Shown here: positions 35,419 to 47,796 of the stretch, one piece after another | How positions within the stretch are numbered: the stretch's first letter is position 1 | Layout: the number at the start of each line of letters is the position of its first letter | NCBI GenBank assembly: GCA_036023115.1 | Contig: JAYKKT010000073.1 | Location: forward strand, 19,708,501-19,772,500 | Direction of reading: 5' to 3' | Length of the DNA: 64,000 bases | Origin: Brasenia schreberi | Lineage: Eukaryota > Streptophyta > Magnoliopsida > Nymphaeales > Cabombaceae | Made by a program: the position numbers and the translations under genes | Notes under the pieces: generated by a model | Seen by the model: the letters and a program-made list of their open reading frames with translations, nothing else | The model's database searches: none | What the model was told of the DNA's origin: nothing

Positions 35419-36087
35419 CTATGTCACACGGGTGCGGGTGTGGGTACGGGATACGGCAAATTTCAAAAATTTTGGGTGCGGCGACACGGCTAGGGTATAT
35501 AATATTATATATTATATATAATATTCAAGCTACAACAAGTGAGACATCAATTAACATAAGTATATGACAATAGCAAGTACACAACTTTATATTAAAGAAA
35601 AACACACAAACTGTAAACAACTACTAATTTCATCATAATACACAAATCAATCTTCACTATCTGGACTCATTTAGCCAAAAAGACCCGAACTTCAAAATCG
35701 ATTCCGGATTTTGAAGCGTGGAATATCTACACAAAAGGAAGTGAAGGAGGTTCGTGTTGAGATATTTTTCTACGTTCATCGGCGGAGTTTCATGAGAGAT
35801 GATGGAAGACAAGTTGAAGGAGCATTTTGGAAACTATGGTGAGGTAACTCAGGTGGTCATCATGGAAGATAAGGTCACGAGTCGACTAAGAGGCTTCGTT
35901 TTCATCGTTTTTACGGATTACTCCCTCTTTGATCGGGTTTTCCAGGATAAATACACTATATACGACAGAACTGTGAGTTACAAAAAAAAATTGTATTTTT
36001 TTTTGCCATGCCGCACCGACACGGTGTTGGTGTCACACCCGTGTCGAGGTCGACACTCCACCTCTTAGAAGTGTCTGTGTGACTTAG
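35419..36087 (-). mobile_element. Non-autonomous TIR transposon, copy B (Pack-TIR type)
   Basis: The ends are CTATGTCACAC at 35419 and GTGTGACTTAG ending at 36087 (one mismatch between the repeats), with perfect 8-bp target duplications GTGCTGAC at 35411-35418 and 36088-36095. Its left 90 bp match the reverse complement of copy A's right end, including GGATACGGCAAATTTCAAAA and GCGGCGACACGGCTA. Its right end matches copy A's left end (ACACCGTGTCGGTGCGG on the minus strand). It is therefore the same family in the opposite orientation. The interior differs and holds an RRM gene fragment. No transposase is present. Confidence 0.85.
35799..35975 (+). pseudogene. RRM (hnRNP-like) gene fragment captured in transposon B
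   Basis: About 59 codons match the central part of a plant Musashi/hnRNP-like RNA-recognition motif: KLKEHFGNYGEVTQVVIMED, then RLRGFVFIVF and FQDKYTIYDRTV. RNP1 should read RGFGFVxF; here the second glycine is Val. RNP2 and the N-terminal part of the domain are missing. It lies wholly inside the transposon, so I read it as captured host sequence and not a working gene. Confidence 0.7.
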
Positions 36088-36191
36088 GTGCTGACCACTC
36101 TAAACAACATGAAATCTTCTAACAGGAAAGCGGACCATGAAGCCAATTAAAGTATCTGGATATTGGTCAAGGTTGACAGTAGATGCCCCAT

Positions 36192-36400
36192 TCAAGTGAT
36201 CATGCCATAGACCTTTCCTTTTCCCTCAAGTGTTGCAATCAGGACGTTTGTATCATATTTCAAGCTGTTGTAAGTTTTCCGGATTAGAGACGGAAAACTG
36301 CAAGTGGTTTCATTCACATCACCAAGCGTCAGTTTTCCAGCAGTAGCATTAAAATCAACTTTTGTGAAGGATTGCGTTAAACTAGGAACCAAATGAACGA
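36192..36400 (-). CDS. Unidentified 3'-terminal exon
   Basis: A minus-strand frame ends at TGA near 36192. It encodes a protein-like stretch: FTKVDFNATAGKLTLGDVNE, then TTCSFPSLIRKTYNSLKYD, then NVLIATLEGKGKVYGMIT. Two N-glycosylation sequons (NAT, NET) suggest a secreted or lumenal protein. A possible AG acceptor lies near 36390. I could not identify the family or upstream exons. It could be the end of a separate gene or a remnant. Confidence 0.4.
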
Positions 36401-37657
36401 GAACACAAATTGTTACATGTTCAGTGTACAAAGTTAGAGAGGCCAAGGTAGATGACACTTTAAATCACACAGAAGTCAAAGTTCTACCAACCAAGTCTTG
36501 TATATTAATCGTATATGCTACCAATAGTCTATGCCATCACAGAGCCAAAAACAGAAAAAGGAAGAATGAAAGAAAGGGCAGGACAAGTTTGTGTCCTAAA
36601 AACCCACAAACATTATCGAGTCTCTGATGTATAACTGCAGAACAAGAAAGCATAGTAATGAGATGGAAGATAAATGGAAAAAAGAAATTGCAGATAGACC
36701 CGCCAACAGTATAATCATGGAAACCTCAAGAAGCATTTTGATCAGTCCCCTCAACTCAAGGCAGCTTTAGAGGGAAGGTGCCACATAAAGATGATACCCG
36801 AGTTGGTAAAATCTAGTATGTCAATATTTGTTTTTAGATATTTCTGAAGCTAAGTGTAGCTCCAATTTCGTTGACATTTATTTGGCCAAACTAGCTAGGT
36901 TGGGAGTGTACAAATCTTGCAAGGAACATCAGCGGTTGGTTTCCACGCTTGTATAACCTATACATAATTTTCGTGAAAACTAAAGCTGGCAGCAGTCTGC
37001 CTAACCCCACTTGCCCTTTAGGAAAAAGCAAATGAGAAAACATTTACTTCGAGACAGATGATCAGCATTTGAATAGATGCATGCCCCCATTAGCAGGATA
37101 CTTTACAAGTTCTTGCAGGACTATCTTAATATTTGTGCTTCTATGCATCAAAGACTGAAGTTAAGAATCAGATATTCCCAATTCATGTATCTCTGTTCCA
37201 CATCCTCTATGAGATGCCAGAGACATACTGTTGAACAAGAAAATGAGCCTGGAGGTCTCTCTAATATTCAATAATTTTACTAGCGAAATTTCTGGTAGTA
37301 GGATTATTGAATAACGAAATTCATCAGCAGGTATGACTCTTCCTCTACAACTCGTAATGAATCATGTAAATACAATCCAAAGAATTTCTTCTGTTTGTTG
37401 GAGAACCAGCAATGCACAATTCTCCATCACCTTCATCATTAAGTCTCCGGAACAATACCATCATCGTGGTTTTGCCTCGAACCAAATTAAGTTTGGTTGG
37501 AGAATTTCATCATGCAAGTGGTGGAATTGTGGTCAAAAATTGGAAGAGAAGCGAAGCGTATAACTTCTATGCAGTAATTGATCAAATACAACTTGCAAAA
37601 TCAAACCAGCTTTCGGATGTGCAAACAAGATTGATCCGAGAATACAAATCTAACATG

Positions 37658-37662
<5 letters not shown>

Positions 37663-37709
<47 letters not shown>
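37663..37709. repeat. (AG)n microsatellite
   Basis: About 23 AG units. Confidence 0.95.
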
Positions 37710-37713
<4 letters not shown>

Positions 37714-37929
37714 GAAGGGATTGTTGAGGGCATGCAAGAGGGGTAACTGAAGGCGTTGCTTCTATTTCTTCTTCTACATCATCAACACTGCTCACGTCGA
37801 AGCCCTTCCGATTTGCGACCCCCAACAAAGACAAAATCAGAGGACAACTCCATGTTTCCCCATTATATAATTACATAATTAATAGTGAGTCGATCATCAT
37901 GGCAATCAATTGGTGTGAAGGTCAATTGG

Positions 37930-38065
37930 CAGCGCGCTCTCACGCCCTTGCTGCTAGCCGGGAGTTGGACTCCCAAGGGGGTGCTTGAGTGTGTTAGGCT
38001 TTGGCCTCACTATTTTGTAACTTTAAATAATCCCTCTTACTACTGTGCTATTCTGTACAAAAGCA
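37930..38065 (+). repeat. tRNA-derived SINE
   Basis: Contains box-B-like GGGAGTTGGACTCCCAAGGG, then the shared body GTGTTAGGCTTTGGCC and TTGTAAC. The box A end is degenerate (GCGCGCTCTCACGCCC). Confidence 0.5.
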
Positions 38066-39706
38066 GAAATCCGACTGGAATTTTCTGTAATTAATCCACT
38101 TTTGCAGTTGGGCTGGTAAACCAAACTAACGAACCGAACAAGGGCTGATTGTATTTTGGCTCGTCTTTTATACTTTTGAACAACTCATGCTCCAACTTGC
38201 TGGCAAGTTGTTATCTGATTGCGAACAGAGACTTCAAATTTATTTGTTCTGAATTCTAATTGGTGTTTGAAATCGTGTAAGGTTTCGCTTTGAAGATGGT
38301 ATCTGTTCGATAATTTCTAACATAATAAAAAAAAATTCGACATAAGTCTCTTCGGCGTTGAAAAGTTATGCGTATGGATAATAATGACAACGATCAGACA
38401 GTGACACCAACCCAGAGGTAATGACAATCATCCCAAAGATAGTCTATTTGAATAGCTTTTTCCACCATCGTTCCAACCAACGTTTAGAGACCAGGATGGA
38501 ACGCCATGGCATGGGCATGGGCACGGACACGAGATGATGCATAGGATATGGTTTAATATGCTTAGTCTAAGTCCACTATATTATTTCTTCTTTTGCACAA
38601 AAAGAATAATTATCAGTCCACCAACACCATTGCTGTTTAGGATTTTGATTGTTCTCATGCCAGCAAACTAAGTGATCCTCGTTAGATTCAAAACGGAATT
38701 CATTGACAACCACTGGCATCCGAAAAGTCGAATCTGGCGACAACAAATTAAGCTTAAAGAAAAGTGACTTTCATTTCACGTCTTAAAGACTCTGAATATC
38801 ACCTTCTTTTGTTTGTTTTGATAGTGCAGGTCATGTTGAGACATCATAGGTGCATTAGACTTTAATTGCATTGGCGATCGCTCTCTCGCAGAACCCATTC
38901 CAAAGGTATCTTGGTATTACTCAAAAGGACATGCAAATTTCACTTGAGATGAACACTGGCAACCATTGATAATCAAGGAATATAAGGAAGGTTTACACGA
39001 TTTTTCTCGAAAAGATCACCTACAGCTTTTTTTTTCTTCCAGATATTGAGGAGTCGACCCGAGCTCAAGGAACATTGTTCATGCTCAGCTTAGGTAAGAT
39101 CATGAAGCAAACATGAATCGTTTAGGATCCCTACTCTCCAGGCGTGTGTTATACAAAGAAAAGTTGGAAAAGTATTTGATGAAAGTATAAAAGAAAAACG
39201 TCTTCAATGAGCAATTTTTAGTTTATGGCATATGCCATTACTAGGGCAAGGCAATTTCAACATAAAAGTCGCGGATTGGACCTGTCTGACATCAGATCCA
39301 CCGATCCAACAAAGGACCCCATAATCCAGAAAATGATTCATTTATTGTCTGACATCTCTGAATCCATCAACAGCACATTTTTGCAGACTCAGAATTGGTG
39401 TTTCATATCTGTTCTAAAACCAGCCCTTAATCCAATTATCTGTTTAGTTGTACTTGTTCAAGCTATATCATGTATGAAAACTAGTATTTATGTCCCCAAA
39501 TGAATCAGCAGACATCGGATCGGGTTGAGTTTCATGGAAGGTGGGTTCGGATATAGAGTGAGTTGAGTTCACCAAATATGTGGTACAGGGCCAAGTACAG
39601 TACAAACCCAATTGCCAAGGGCAAAAATCAAATGGGTTGGGGCAACTTTTTGAGTTCCAGTAACACACTACATGAAGATCATTTTGAGTCAACAACTACG
39701 CCTTTT

Positions 39707-39812
39707 TTCATACTAGATGGAGTCGGCTATACGCATTCTTTGTTTTCATATAGCTCGTTCATGTGCTATGCTAACAGTTAACTCAACATAAGCTAAGAAG
39801 ATCATTTTCAGT
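39707..39812 (-). mobile_element. RTE-type LINE 3' tail remnant
   Basis: Plus-strand CATACTAGATGGAGTCGGCT, CATTCTTTG, GCTAACAGTTAACTC and ATAAGCTA match the tail at 50806-51014 with scattered changes. No coding part remains. Confidence 0.65.
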
Positions 39813-39851
39813 TAAAGAAAAAAAAGAGCTACATACAACAATAGGAGCACC

Positions 39852-39990
39852 AACAGCGTTAGCTCAACGGCAGGGTGCTCTAGCACCTTTGCTGCTGATG
39901 GGGAGTTCTGACTCCCAGAGAATGCATGTGTGGGTGTGAGTGTTAATGGCATCGGAGTTGTCTAAATTAAATGAAATCCATCCCGCATAA
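39852..39990 (+). repeat. tRNA-derived SINE
   Basis: Box-A-like GTTAGCTCAACGGCAGGG and box-B-like GGGAGTTCTGACTCCCAG are followed by ATGCATGTGTGGGTGTGAGT, as at 27200-27300. One of the clearest copies. Confidence 0.55.
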
Positions 39991-40719
39991 ATTACTCTCT
40001 TTTCTTGATGCCACAAACCAAAAAACCCAGCTATTTACATAGTTTCCTCAGGACAATTTTCATAAGCTGTGCAAAATTTTCACGGCTGTCACTGATGCCA
40101 CAAAATCAGTTAGCAAAACCATAACAACTAGTTTCAGATGAACACCTCTACCTCTACAAATGGCGTTGTTCTGGTTGAATTGTACCCGATTTTCTATTAC
40201 AGACCAAAATATTGATCAAATTAATGGGTGTTTACCTGAGCGGTTTATCCACCAAAGGTGAACCAAATCCAGTTCAGGGCCGAATCCAGCACATTTGCAG
40301 CAAGTAAGCCTCGATGATTACTGAAATTTTAAGTCAGTCTTTGTTGCTGCATGGGACCAAACGGCCCAAACAATCATAAAAGCAACAGTTGCAGGGTCAA
40401 TGCGCCAACCTTTTTCTTACAGAGTGAAATAAGTCGTATATTCATATGCAAAAGGGAATTGTATGTAACATTAAGACCTCTATAGATATTTTATTTTTTC
40501 ACTATGCAAACATATTGAAAGTACTCATCCAACGACTCCCTCCTGGTCTATACTTACCTTGATTAACCATCTGATTATATTCGCTTGGAACTGGTGATGA
40601 TCATTAAAACAAGACTTTTATGTGGTCGCATGATCTCAGAAGCTTTAGAAAGAAACACTATGTGGAAAATGATTCATACATGAATTTTACATTTCTGACA
40701 AACTTCCTAGAAGTTGATG

Positions 40720-43700
40720 TTAGCTTTCACTGAAAATTACCTGCTCTCCAGTAGCAAAGAGATTCCAAAAAAGAGCACAAATGAAATAAAGAACCGAGGT
40801 AAGCATTAGGAAACCACGGAAAGAGCCCATCAATTCCACAAAATATCCTGCCCCGACAGTTCCTAAGATAGCTGCCAATGTTCCTCCGGTGTTGGACATC
40901 CCTATTGAAATTCACCACCACATGTGAATATTTTGAAGACATGAGATTATCAGAATAGATTCAATGTCAAGGCAAAAGACAATGAAAGGAGGGGGTACCA
41001 TGTAGTACTCCAGCATATTCTGGAGCGATCTCCTGGAAGCAAAAAGACGAGGCAATTCTGTCAGTTTAAAGCAAAAATGGTAGTTTAAAGTTTGGGAGCA
41101 CTGACCTGTATGTTGACAAGAAAACCAGCATGACTGAAAGAACTTAAGCCCACAGCTGCGGTTAGCCAGGCAGATGCAAGAGATGGACTCGTTGCTGCAT
41201 TTAATCCAAGAAGGCATACCCCTGGGCCGATGAAACCAATTGACTGCAAAAGATGTTTTAGGTTAATATTTATTATATTATACCAAGAATGAAGTTACAG
41301 GCTCTGTCTGGACACTTTTTTCGTTCCATTCAGCAGCCGGATCTGGCCATATTTCATATGGCACTATTTCTAGATAAATTTCATGTTATTATACCAAGAA
41401 TAAATTACAACTATCTGGCAGGCTTCAAGTTAATACTTCAAAAGTCGTTAAACTATCGGAAAGATGGAGAGCCACCATCACCCTTAGGGCGAGAAACAAA
41501 AAAGCCTTTTAGCAAACTTTCTATGCCAGTGACCATCCAATTACCGTGAATTGGTGTTCCGGATCTGGCCATATTTCATATGGCAGAAACTATCTCTGGT
41601 TAAAATTCATGTTATTATACAAGAATAGATTACTATCTGGCAGGCTTCAAGTTAATCCTTCAAAAGTCATTAAACCATTGGAAAGATGGAAAACCACTAT
41701 GCCAGTGACTATCCAATTACCATGAAATGGTGTTATCCGTGTTATGAAAAAAGTGTCGGAACTGGACATTTCAGCAAGGTCTTTCATTAGAAGTGGCACT
41801 AAAAGCATTCATCTCCCCTTATAACTCCAATTACCATAACCAAAGGTTATAACTCTAATCCAGATCCAAGGAGGTGCAATGGACAAGTTCCATATGTCAG
41901 CTTCATCAATATAGAACTTCAAATGAAAATTGCCATCGATAGGAAGGAAACCACAAGTATCCAAATATCATAAACTTCATTAGAATGCAATAAAACATTA
42001 AAATTAAAATACAATTTCCACTGATGAAACTATTTTCTTCGTTTTAGATGAAGGCAAGATAAAGTACATAATAAAGTTATATTCCTTCCTCTAACAAACC
42101 TGCATTATCTTACGAGTAACTGTAACACTTGTACCCCATTGAATCAGCATGTCTGAGATAGCGCCAGCAACATATCCTAAAGTTGCCATCATGGCCCATG
42201 GAAATGCACTGAACCATGCTGCTTGTTTGAGGTCAACTTGATAAATCTGTCAGTCATGGAACGATAAATTAAATTATCATTGATACATGTGATTAAAATA
42301 GAAATGAACCAGACAGTGCAACTAATTGTTCACCGTGTTGAAATAAATTGGCATCCATGAGAGAATCACAAAATATCCCTGCCAATACATGCAAACAATA
42401 CATTGACATTAAGCAAGATATAGCCAATCACTTACAAGCAAGACAAAAGTGCTTAATGAGTATATACAATCTAAAGAGATTACCCAGTTGTGCATAGAAT
42501 TTGCAACAATTATTGCCCATGCAGGCAACTTTGAGAGTATGAGCTGGAAAGGGGGAAGCTCTCTGCTCCTCAAGGGTGTTTTTCCTTCCATAGGTTTTGA
42601 CCGCCCCTGAGCCTTATTCTCTATGTACCTCAACTCATACTGTGATATGTGAGGATGACGCTGAGGACTATCTGATGATGCAGATAGCCACACCAGAACC
42701 CAAAGGAAGCCGAATAATCCAAATATTACAAAAGGTCCAAAAACTCCAGTCTGAGACATGATAATAGGGGCAATTGTAAGTCCAATTGCACTGCCCATAT
42801 GAAATCCACCCATTGCAAGTGCAACAGCTCTGGACCTTTCTGTTCGTGGGAACCATCTATTAAAGCAATCCAAACAACAATAACTTATGTGAGCAACTCT
42901 TGAAGAAGGGATTGCATAATTCATCGAGTTGGCATGTATGCAGAAACATATCCAGTCAAAACAAGAACCTAGAACATAGACAAGGATGTATAAATTCCTG
43001 ACGAACATCAAGAATAGAAAGTTCCCCACACCTTAAGATCATCTTGTTCATGCTAGGAAGAGCCACACCTTCTGCCATACCAAGCAATACCCGCATTGCA
43101 AGTAACACAAACAATGAACATTCTGCAGCCCATGGAGTAAGAAAAGTAGCCACCGACCATAAAGCAACACCGCATGCTAGTACCATCTTACTACCATACT
43201 GGTCTACCAATACACCTCCAGCTATAGGCGATGATAGATAACCCCAGAGGAAAGACGACTGCAATTAGAATTTCACAAGTCATTAAGATAATAGAAAAGA
43301 TGAAGATAGTATGCAGAAAAGGTGGAAATAGAAGGTTTATTGGCTCTCTTTCATTGCTGTTACTTGGAAATACATGCTGCCCTTTTCCTATTCCAGTGCT
43401 GGCTCTATGGCTTATGACAAATTTACCCAAGAAGGCAGTTTATGCAGTAATACAAGAGGAAATATGTCTTATGGAGTAACCTATGTCCTTGAGTGGCTTA
43501 TATATGACTCCTCAATCTCTTCTTGTGTAGAGGCCAGGAAGACCAATTCAGTTGTACAATAGACTCAAGACGTAAGGCCAGCTATTTCTTAATCTTTGAA
43601 ACGTGCAGCTACGGAATATCTTTTGTGGGAGGTGAAGCATTAAGTGATCATTTTCCCCAGAACGCGCAGGTGGTATGAGAAGACCAATGTACGATTTGAT

Positions 43701-45001
43701 TTATTGTGACCAATGCTAATGATGATCTCGTGTAGTCACTCCGGTTTATTCAGAGTTTTCTTCAACTAATATGGCGCAAATAAAGAATCTCACTTTAATT
43801 CGTGATCCTCCCGGGCTTGAAGAAAAATAGTCTCAAGACAGCTTTCCTACTTAGGCTTTGTCAGGAGCCAGGGTTTTGGGATCAAAACAGGTCGCCATGT
43901 ATTAATACATGTTTCCAAATTCATTTTCTTGCCAACTCTCTTGCTGTTTGTGAAAACACAACTACAACGACAACGTATTGACAGAAAATGAGATACATTT
44001 GAGGTAAAGCAGAACTTCCTGCAGCCGATTGACTGAAGAGGAAGCATTAAGAAATGCTTTCTCTTGCTAATATTAGATTCATTTTCTTGTCAAACACATT
44101 TCTCCTGCTAATATTAGTCCATCCGACCTTGCGTGACTCAACACAACCAAGAAATGCGCAAGAAAAGGAGAAACAGTACCATAGATATCTCGAACAGGAA
44201 GTGAAACCCCCCAGAACCTAAATTCAAAAAAAGAGTTCTTTTTTACCGCTACAGTTAAAATTATCACGGGGCAGAAGAAGAGAAAATGAACTTAGTATCG
44301 TCAAATAACACACATCTCTTCATGGTGTCTTTCTTCCGTACTTCCAGAGGGAGTGCAGGACGTAGAAACTCTAATTCACTAAAAGAACAATAAATTCATC
44401 CCAATTTCGCACTAAACAGTGCCCTAAGAAAATGAAAACCCCGAATTAGATTCACCTCACTAGCGCCCAACTGCAACATCGCAGCCAAAAAAAAAACACT
44501 ACAGGAGCTCGGTCAAGTTTAGATTTGACGAGAGATAAAGAGATATGAGTGGGGTCGCACCTGAACGACGCCGGAGAAGGAGCGGGTCCAGCCATAGGCG
44601 GAAGACATGGGGACGACGGCGACTGACATGACGACTCGGTCGGCATTGCAGAGCGCGAGCGCGCACCCGAGCATCGCCACGATCTTCACCCTCTCCGACG
44701 TTATGAACTCCACCGCGTCAGGCTCGTCCGGCGCCGGCGACGGGTCCGAGTCGGAAACTGATCCCTCATTCTTCGAGACGGCGCGGCGGGCGAACCGATC
44801 CCGAAAACCCCGATTAAGAACACGTCCATGTGACAAATAACAGGAGGCACGGAGAAATCTGAGTTCCTCCCTTCTTCTGGGGATGGAATTCAGCAGCAGC
44901 AGGGAGGACGACGATCGTCTCCTGTGTGGTTTATCGTTTGAAGCAGAGCGCGAACCGGATGAACCGGGAATCGTATCGGCAAGGACGAGTCCAAAGCTCA
45001 T
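40720..45001 (-). CDS. PHT4;5: Plastid PHT4-family anion/phosphate transporter (PHT4;5-like)
   Basis: PHT4 proteins are major-facilitator carriers related to SLC17 that move phosphate or other anions, often across plastid membranes. Eight exons join in frame: 45001-44561, 43258-43032, 42856-42484, 42378-42334, 42246-42100, 41243-41106, 41032-40999 and 40901-40720, giving 528 residues. About the first 100 residues are Ser/Arg-rich and look like a transit peptide. Transport motifs follow: NADRVVMSVAVVPMSSAYGW, then SSFLWGYLSSPIAGGVLVDQ, MAEGVALPSMNKMI, WFPRTERSRAVALAMGGFHM, LSWMPIYFNT, DLKQAAWFSAFPWAMM, QEIAPEYAGVLHGMSNTGGT and LFWNLFATGEQ. The DLKQAAWFSA and EIAPEYxGVLHG forms fit the PHT4;5 branch better than the ascorbate-transporter branch PHT4;4. 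Substrate is inferred from family only. Introns are GT-AG; intron 5 holds a tandem duplication. Confidence 0.93.
41337..41734. repeat. Tandem duplication within a PHT4 intron
   Basis: Copy 1 (41337-41558) and copy 2 (41559-41734) both start CCGGATCTGGCCATATTTCA and share CTGGCAGGCTTCAAGTTAAT and CCATCCAATTACC-like ends. Copy 2 lacks about 45 bp around the CCCTTAGGGCGAG segment. It is intronic and non-coding. Confidence 0.85.
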
Positions 45002-45857
45002 TCTGCCATAAGGAGGTGAGGGAGGTTTGGCTTGGCAACCGAATCAGGGGACTTTTATGCAAAAGTGGATGCGGCCGCCCGCTGGCCATGATAACCAGAC
45101 CGCCATGCCTACTGAGTCTAGCGGGTCCGGATTCGTAGGACTAGATCCGACTCATAATTAGACCAAGCCTGTTTTGGGTAAACCGGAGTCAGCGGTTCCA
45201 AATTTTCGGTTCTGGGGGAACCAGAATCTGAAACTATAAGTGAACCAGTCCTCCCAGTTTCATTCTGTTGGTTTTGGGTTCGGTTCTAATTCCATTGAAA
45301 TGCTCATGAAATAAAGGCAGGAGTTTGAAACCACTACCAGAATATGGTTTGAGGCTCCAGTTCTGTATCGTCAGTTCCAATCCAGTTCGACGTGTAAGGA
45401 CGGGTCCATAGTGTCCACCTCTAGGTCAGTGATGGTCTGGGTCTTGAAGGTCTTCAGCTTTGGATCAATAGTCATAAAAGATCCAGATCCAATTGATGCC
45501 CATAAGCCCAAATCAGCTGGCAAGTGAACCCGGAAGGCCATGTCAACCGGGTTACCCAAAGGTAAATGGAATATCTACCTGGACCTGGGTAGAATATTAA
45601 CAGGTTGGATTCAGATGGCTATGGATGGTGGAACCTTAAAACTGAACCCAATCTATTAGACAACGGGTAGAATCTTATTTAAATAACCTAACTCTATTTG
45701 GATAATTGTCTGACATGAATTCAGATTTGGATTTGATGCAAAAACTGGGAACCTAATCCAAATGCAACTGTTAATGCGATGCAGAATTCGATATTGGATC
45801 CAACTAATCAGATCGACATTTGCTTCGAGTTGGTCTTGCAATTAGCTTTAGGATTAC

Positions 45858-45858
<1 letters not shown>

Positions 45859-45926
<68 letters not shown>

Positions 45927-45927
45927 T
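45859..45927. repeat. Compound (AT)n(AG)n microsatellite
   Basis: About 22 AT units run into about 12 AG units. On the minus strand this is (CT)n(AT)n, the same order as at 9503, 29581 and 60783. Confidence 0.95.
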
Positions 45928-47689
45928 TAAATGCATAATGTCTTCTAATATATAATCTTATGTAAACATCCTCACCATTTACATTACTTCATACTTGATA
46001 CATGTAAAGAACAAAAGTAAAATGACACGTTTAATTAAAATCTCTATTATTGATCACACCTAGGCATGGAAGAGATCTTTAAAAGGTGAAGCAGGAGTAA
46101 CTAAAAGGCCCACAGTCTTAACATCAATCATATCACAATGACAATCTCTTGAATCTCAAGTTGAATCACATTTTGCTCCAAACGTCAAGGAGCTTTTGAT
46201 TACTAAAATTTGCTGAGAACATTGTGAAAGATGAACACTGAAATATTCTTGTTCGCTGTCAAATTCTGACATCAAACAGATCTCCAACTGAGACCATTAA
46301 GAGGAAAGTTGACAGAGCAGCTAAACCTGGAAAGTCCTCTTGAGAACTAGTAAAGAAATGACAGTTGCGATCACCATTTAGAACTGAAACTTAAACAGCA
46401 ACTGGTGTTTAGTCAGTACCCTGTTAATTTAGTTTGCAAATATATGAACTAGTGGACAAAGTTGAGAAACAAAGAACAATGGTTTTTCTTCTGGAGTCTT
46501 TTGCTTTCCAAAACAATCCTCTCAACTTAAGAATTCATGCACTTTGCACATTTCTGCCCGTTACCTGTAGAACTCGTGCTTGAAAAGTTTCTCCCATGCC
46601 GCTTCTCCAACACAAGCTACCCACTTAAAAAGTGAATATCGCATCTTCTCTTCAATTTGAAATGTCTCAGGAGGTTGTTCATTTAAAACTACGTTCAAGA
46701 CTTAACAATAATTTACTTAATGCAGCCAAATTACGCCCAAATAGTCAAATGTGTGGAGCAAGTCTGATGATATTGAGCAGCATATCTGAATCATTACAAT
46801 GCAGTCAGGTACAGGAGCAAGAACAAACTTATGTAAATGCTGCAACCATTTGAAGAATGCTATGTTTTCAATAGCACAATATATTATCCAAACTTACATA
46901 GATGACATTACGGTCAAGACTCAGGTGTTCTACGTTACTAATAGCATAATAGATGGTCCAATATATCCCCTCTATCCACTGTACTGGGCCATCACGACCA
47001 AAGCAGCAACCATTTTGCTTGGTGAGACAAACTGCTCTTTTCTTCCTCGTTCACTTTCTTCGTTATCATCAATCTTCTTCATCTTTCACCTACACTTTCA
47101 TCTTCCTCTCCACCCTGCTTTCATATTCTCGTTTCTTCTTACCTTTTATTCTTCTTCCTCCATCTCCTCTTCCTATCCTCTTTTATTGTTCTTTCTTTCT
47201 TTTTCACGTTCATTCATTTTTGCTTTTTCATCTTCATGTAGTGCATATATTTTATTTCGAGATCATACAATGCATATATCTCTTTAACATTGTTACTCTA
47301 TATTAACAATAAATGCTGTTCTAAATTTATAAATATACTTGAGAATCAAATATTTGTTTAGATGGATTAACATTTATAAATGTGTTGGATGTATTTTTGT
47401 TTGTAATTTTCTATAATAAACAATTTTTAATTTTCAGTTATTGTTTGATGATGGTTTACCACAGAATCCTGTATTTCCACTTATCTCTGATAAAGTTTTA
47501 TGAGGCTGACCGCTAACTCTCAGTTATTGATAATATAGTAGGTCCAGGTCAACCAATTTTATTGGCCGAGTCTCATCAACTTTCAGTCTTCGCAGAGTTG
47601 AGAAAATACCCATATATGATGTTCTGCTCGGCATTGCAAGTTCTTTCTATTTACATCTCAAAATGACCCTTGTCTACATAATTAGGGTA

Positions 47690-47796
<107 letters not shown>

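Larger units (their letters stand above)
36460..40700. other. Intergenic stretch with SINEs and a LINE tail
   Basis: A minus-strand open stretch at 37740-37834 (VANRKGFDVSSVDDVEEEIE) runs to a possible donor beside the AG microsatellite; I do not recognise it. Two SINEs, a LINE 3' tail and GC-poor unique DNA fill the rest. Around 38505 is a short GGCACGGACACGAGAT scrap that recalls the transposon A/B subterminal words. Confidence 0.35.

Noticed and set aside
35419..36087. Exon of the FAS1 gene or an independent RRM gene
   Set aside because: TIRs and a perfect 8-bp target duplication show it is an insertion; the RRM is incomplete.
37412..37750. 112-codon frame ending in Arg-Glu repeats
   Set aside because: Its end is translated AG microsatellite and the start lacks recognisable features.
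46799..47306. Long plus-strand frames rich in Ser, Phe and Leu
   Set aside because: They come from a pyrimidine-rich tract and have low complexity, not coding pattern.
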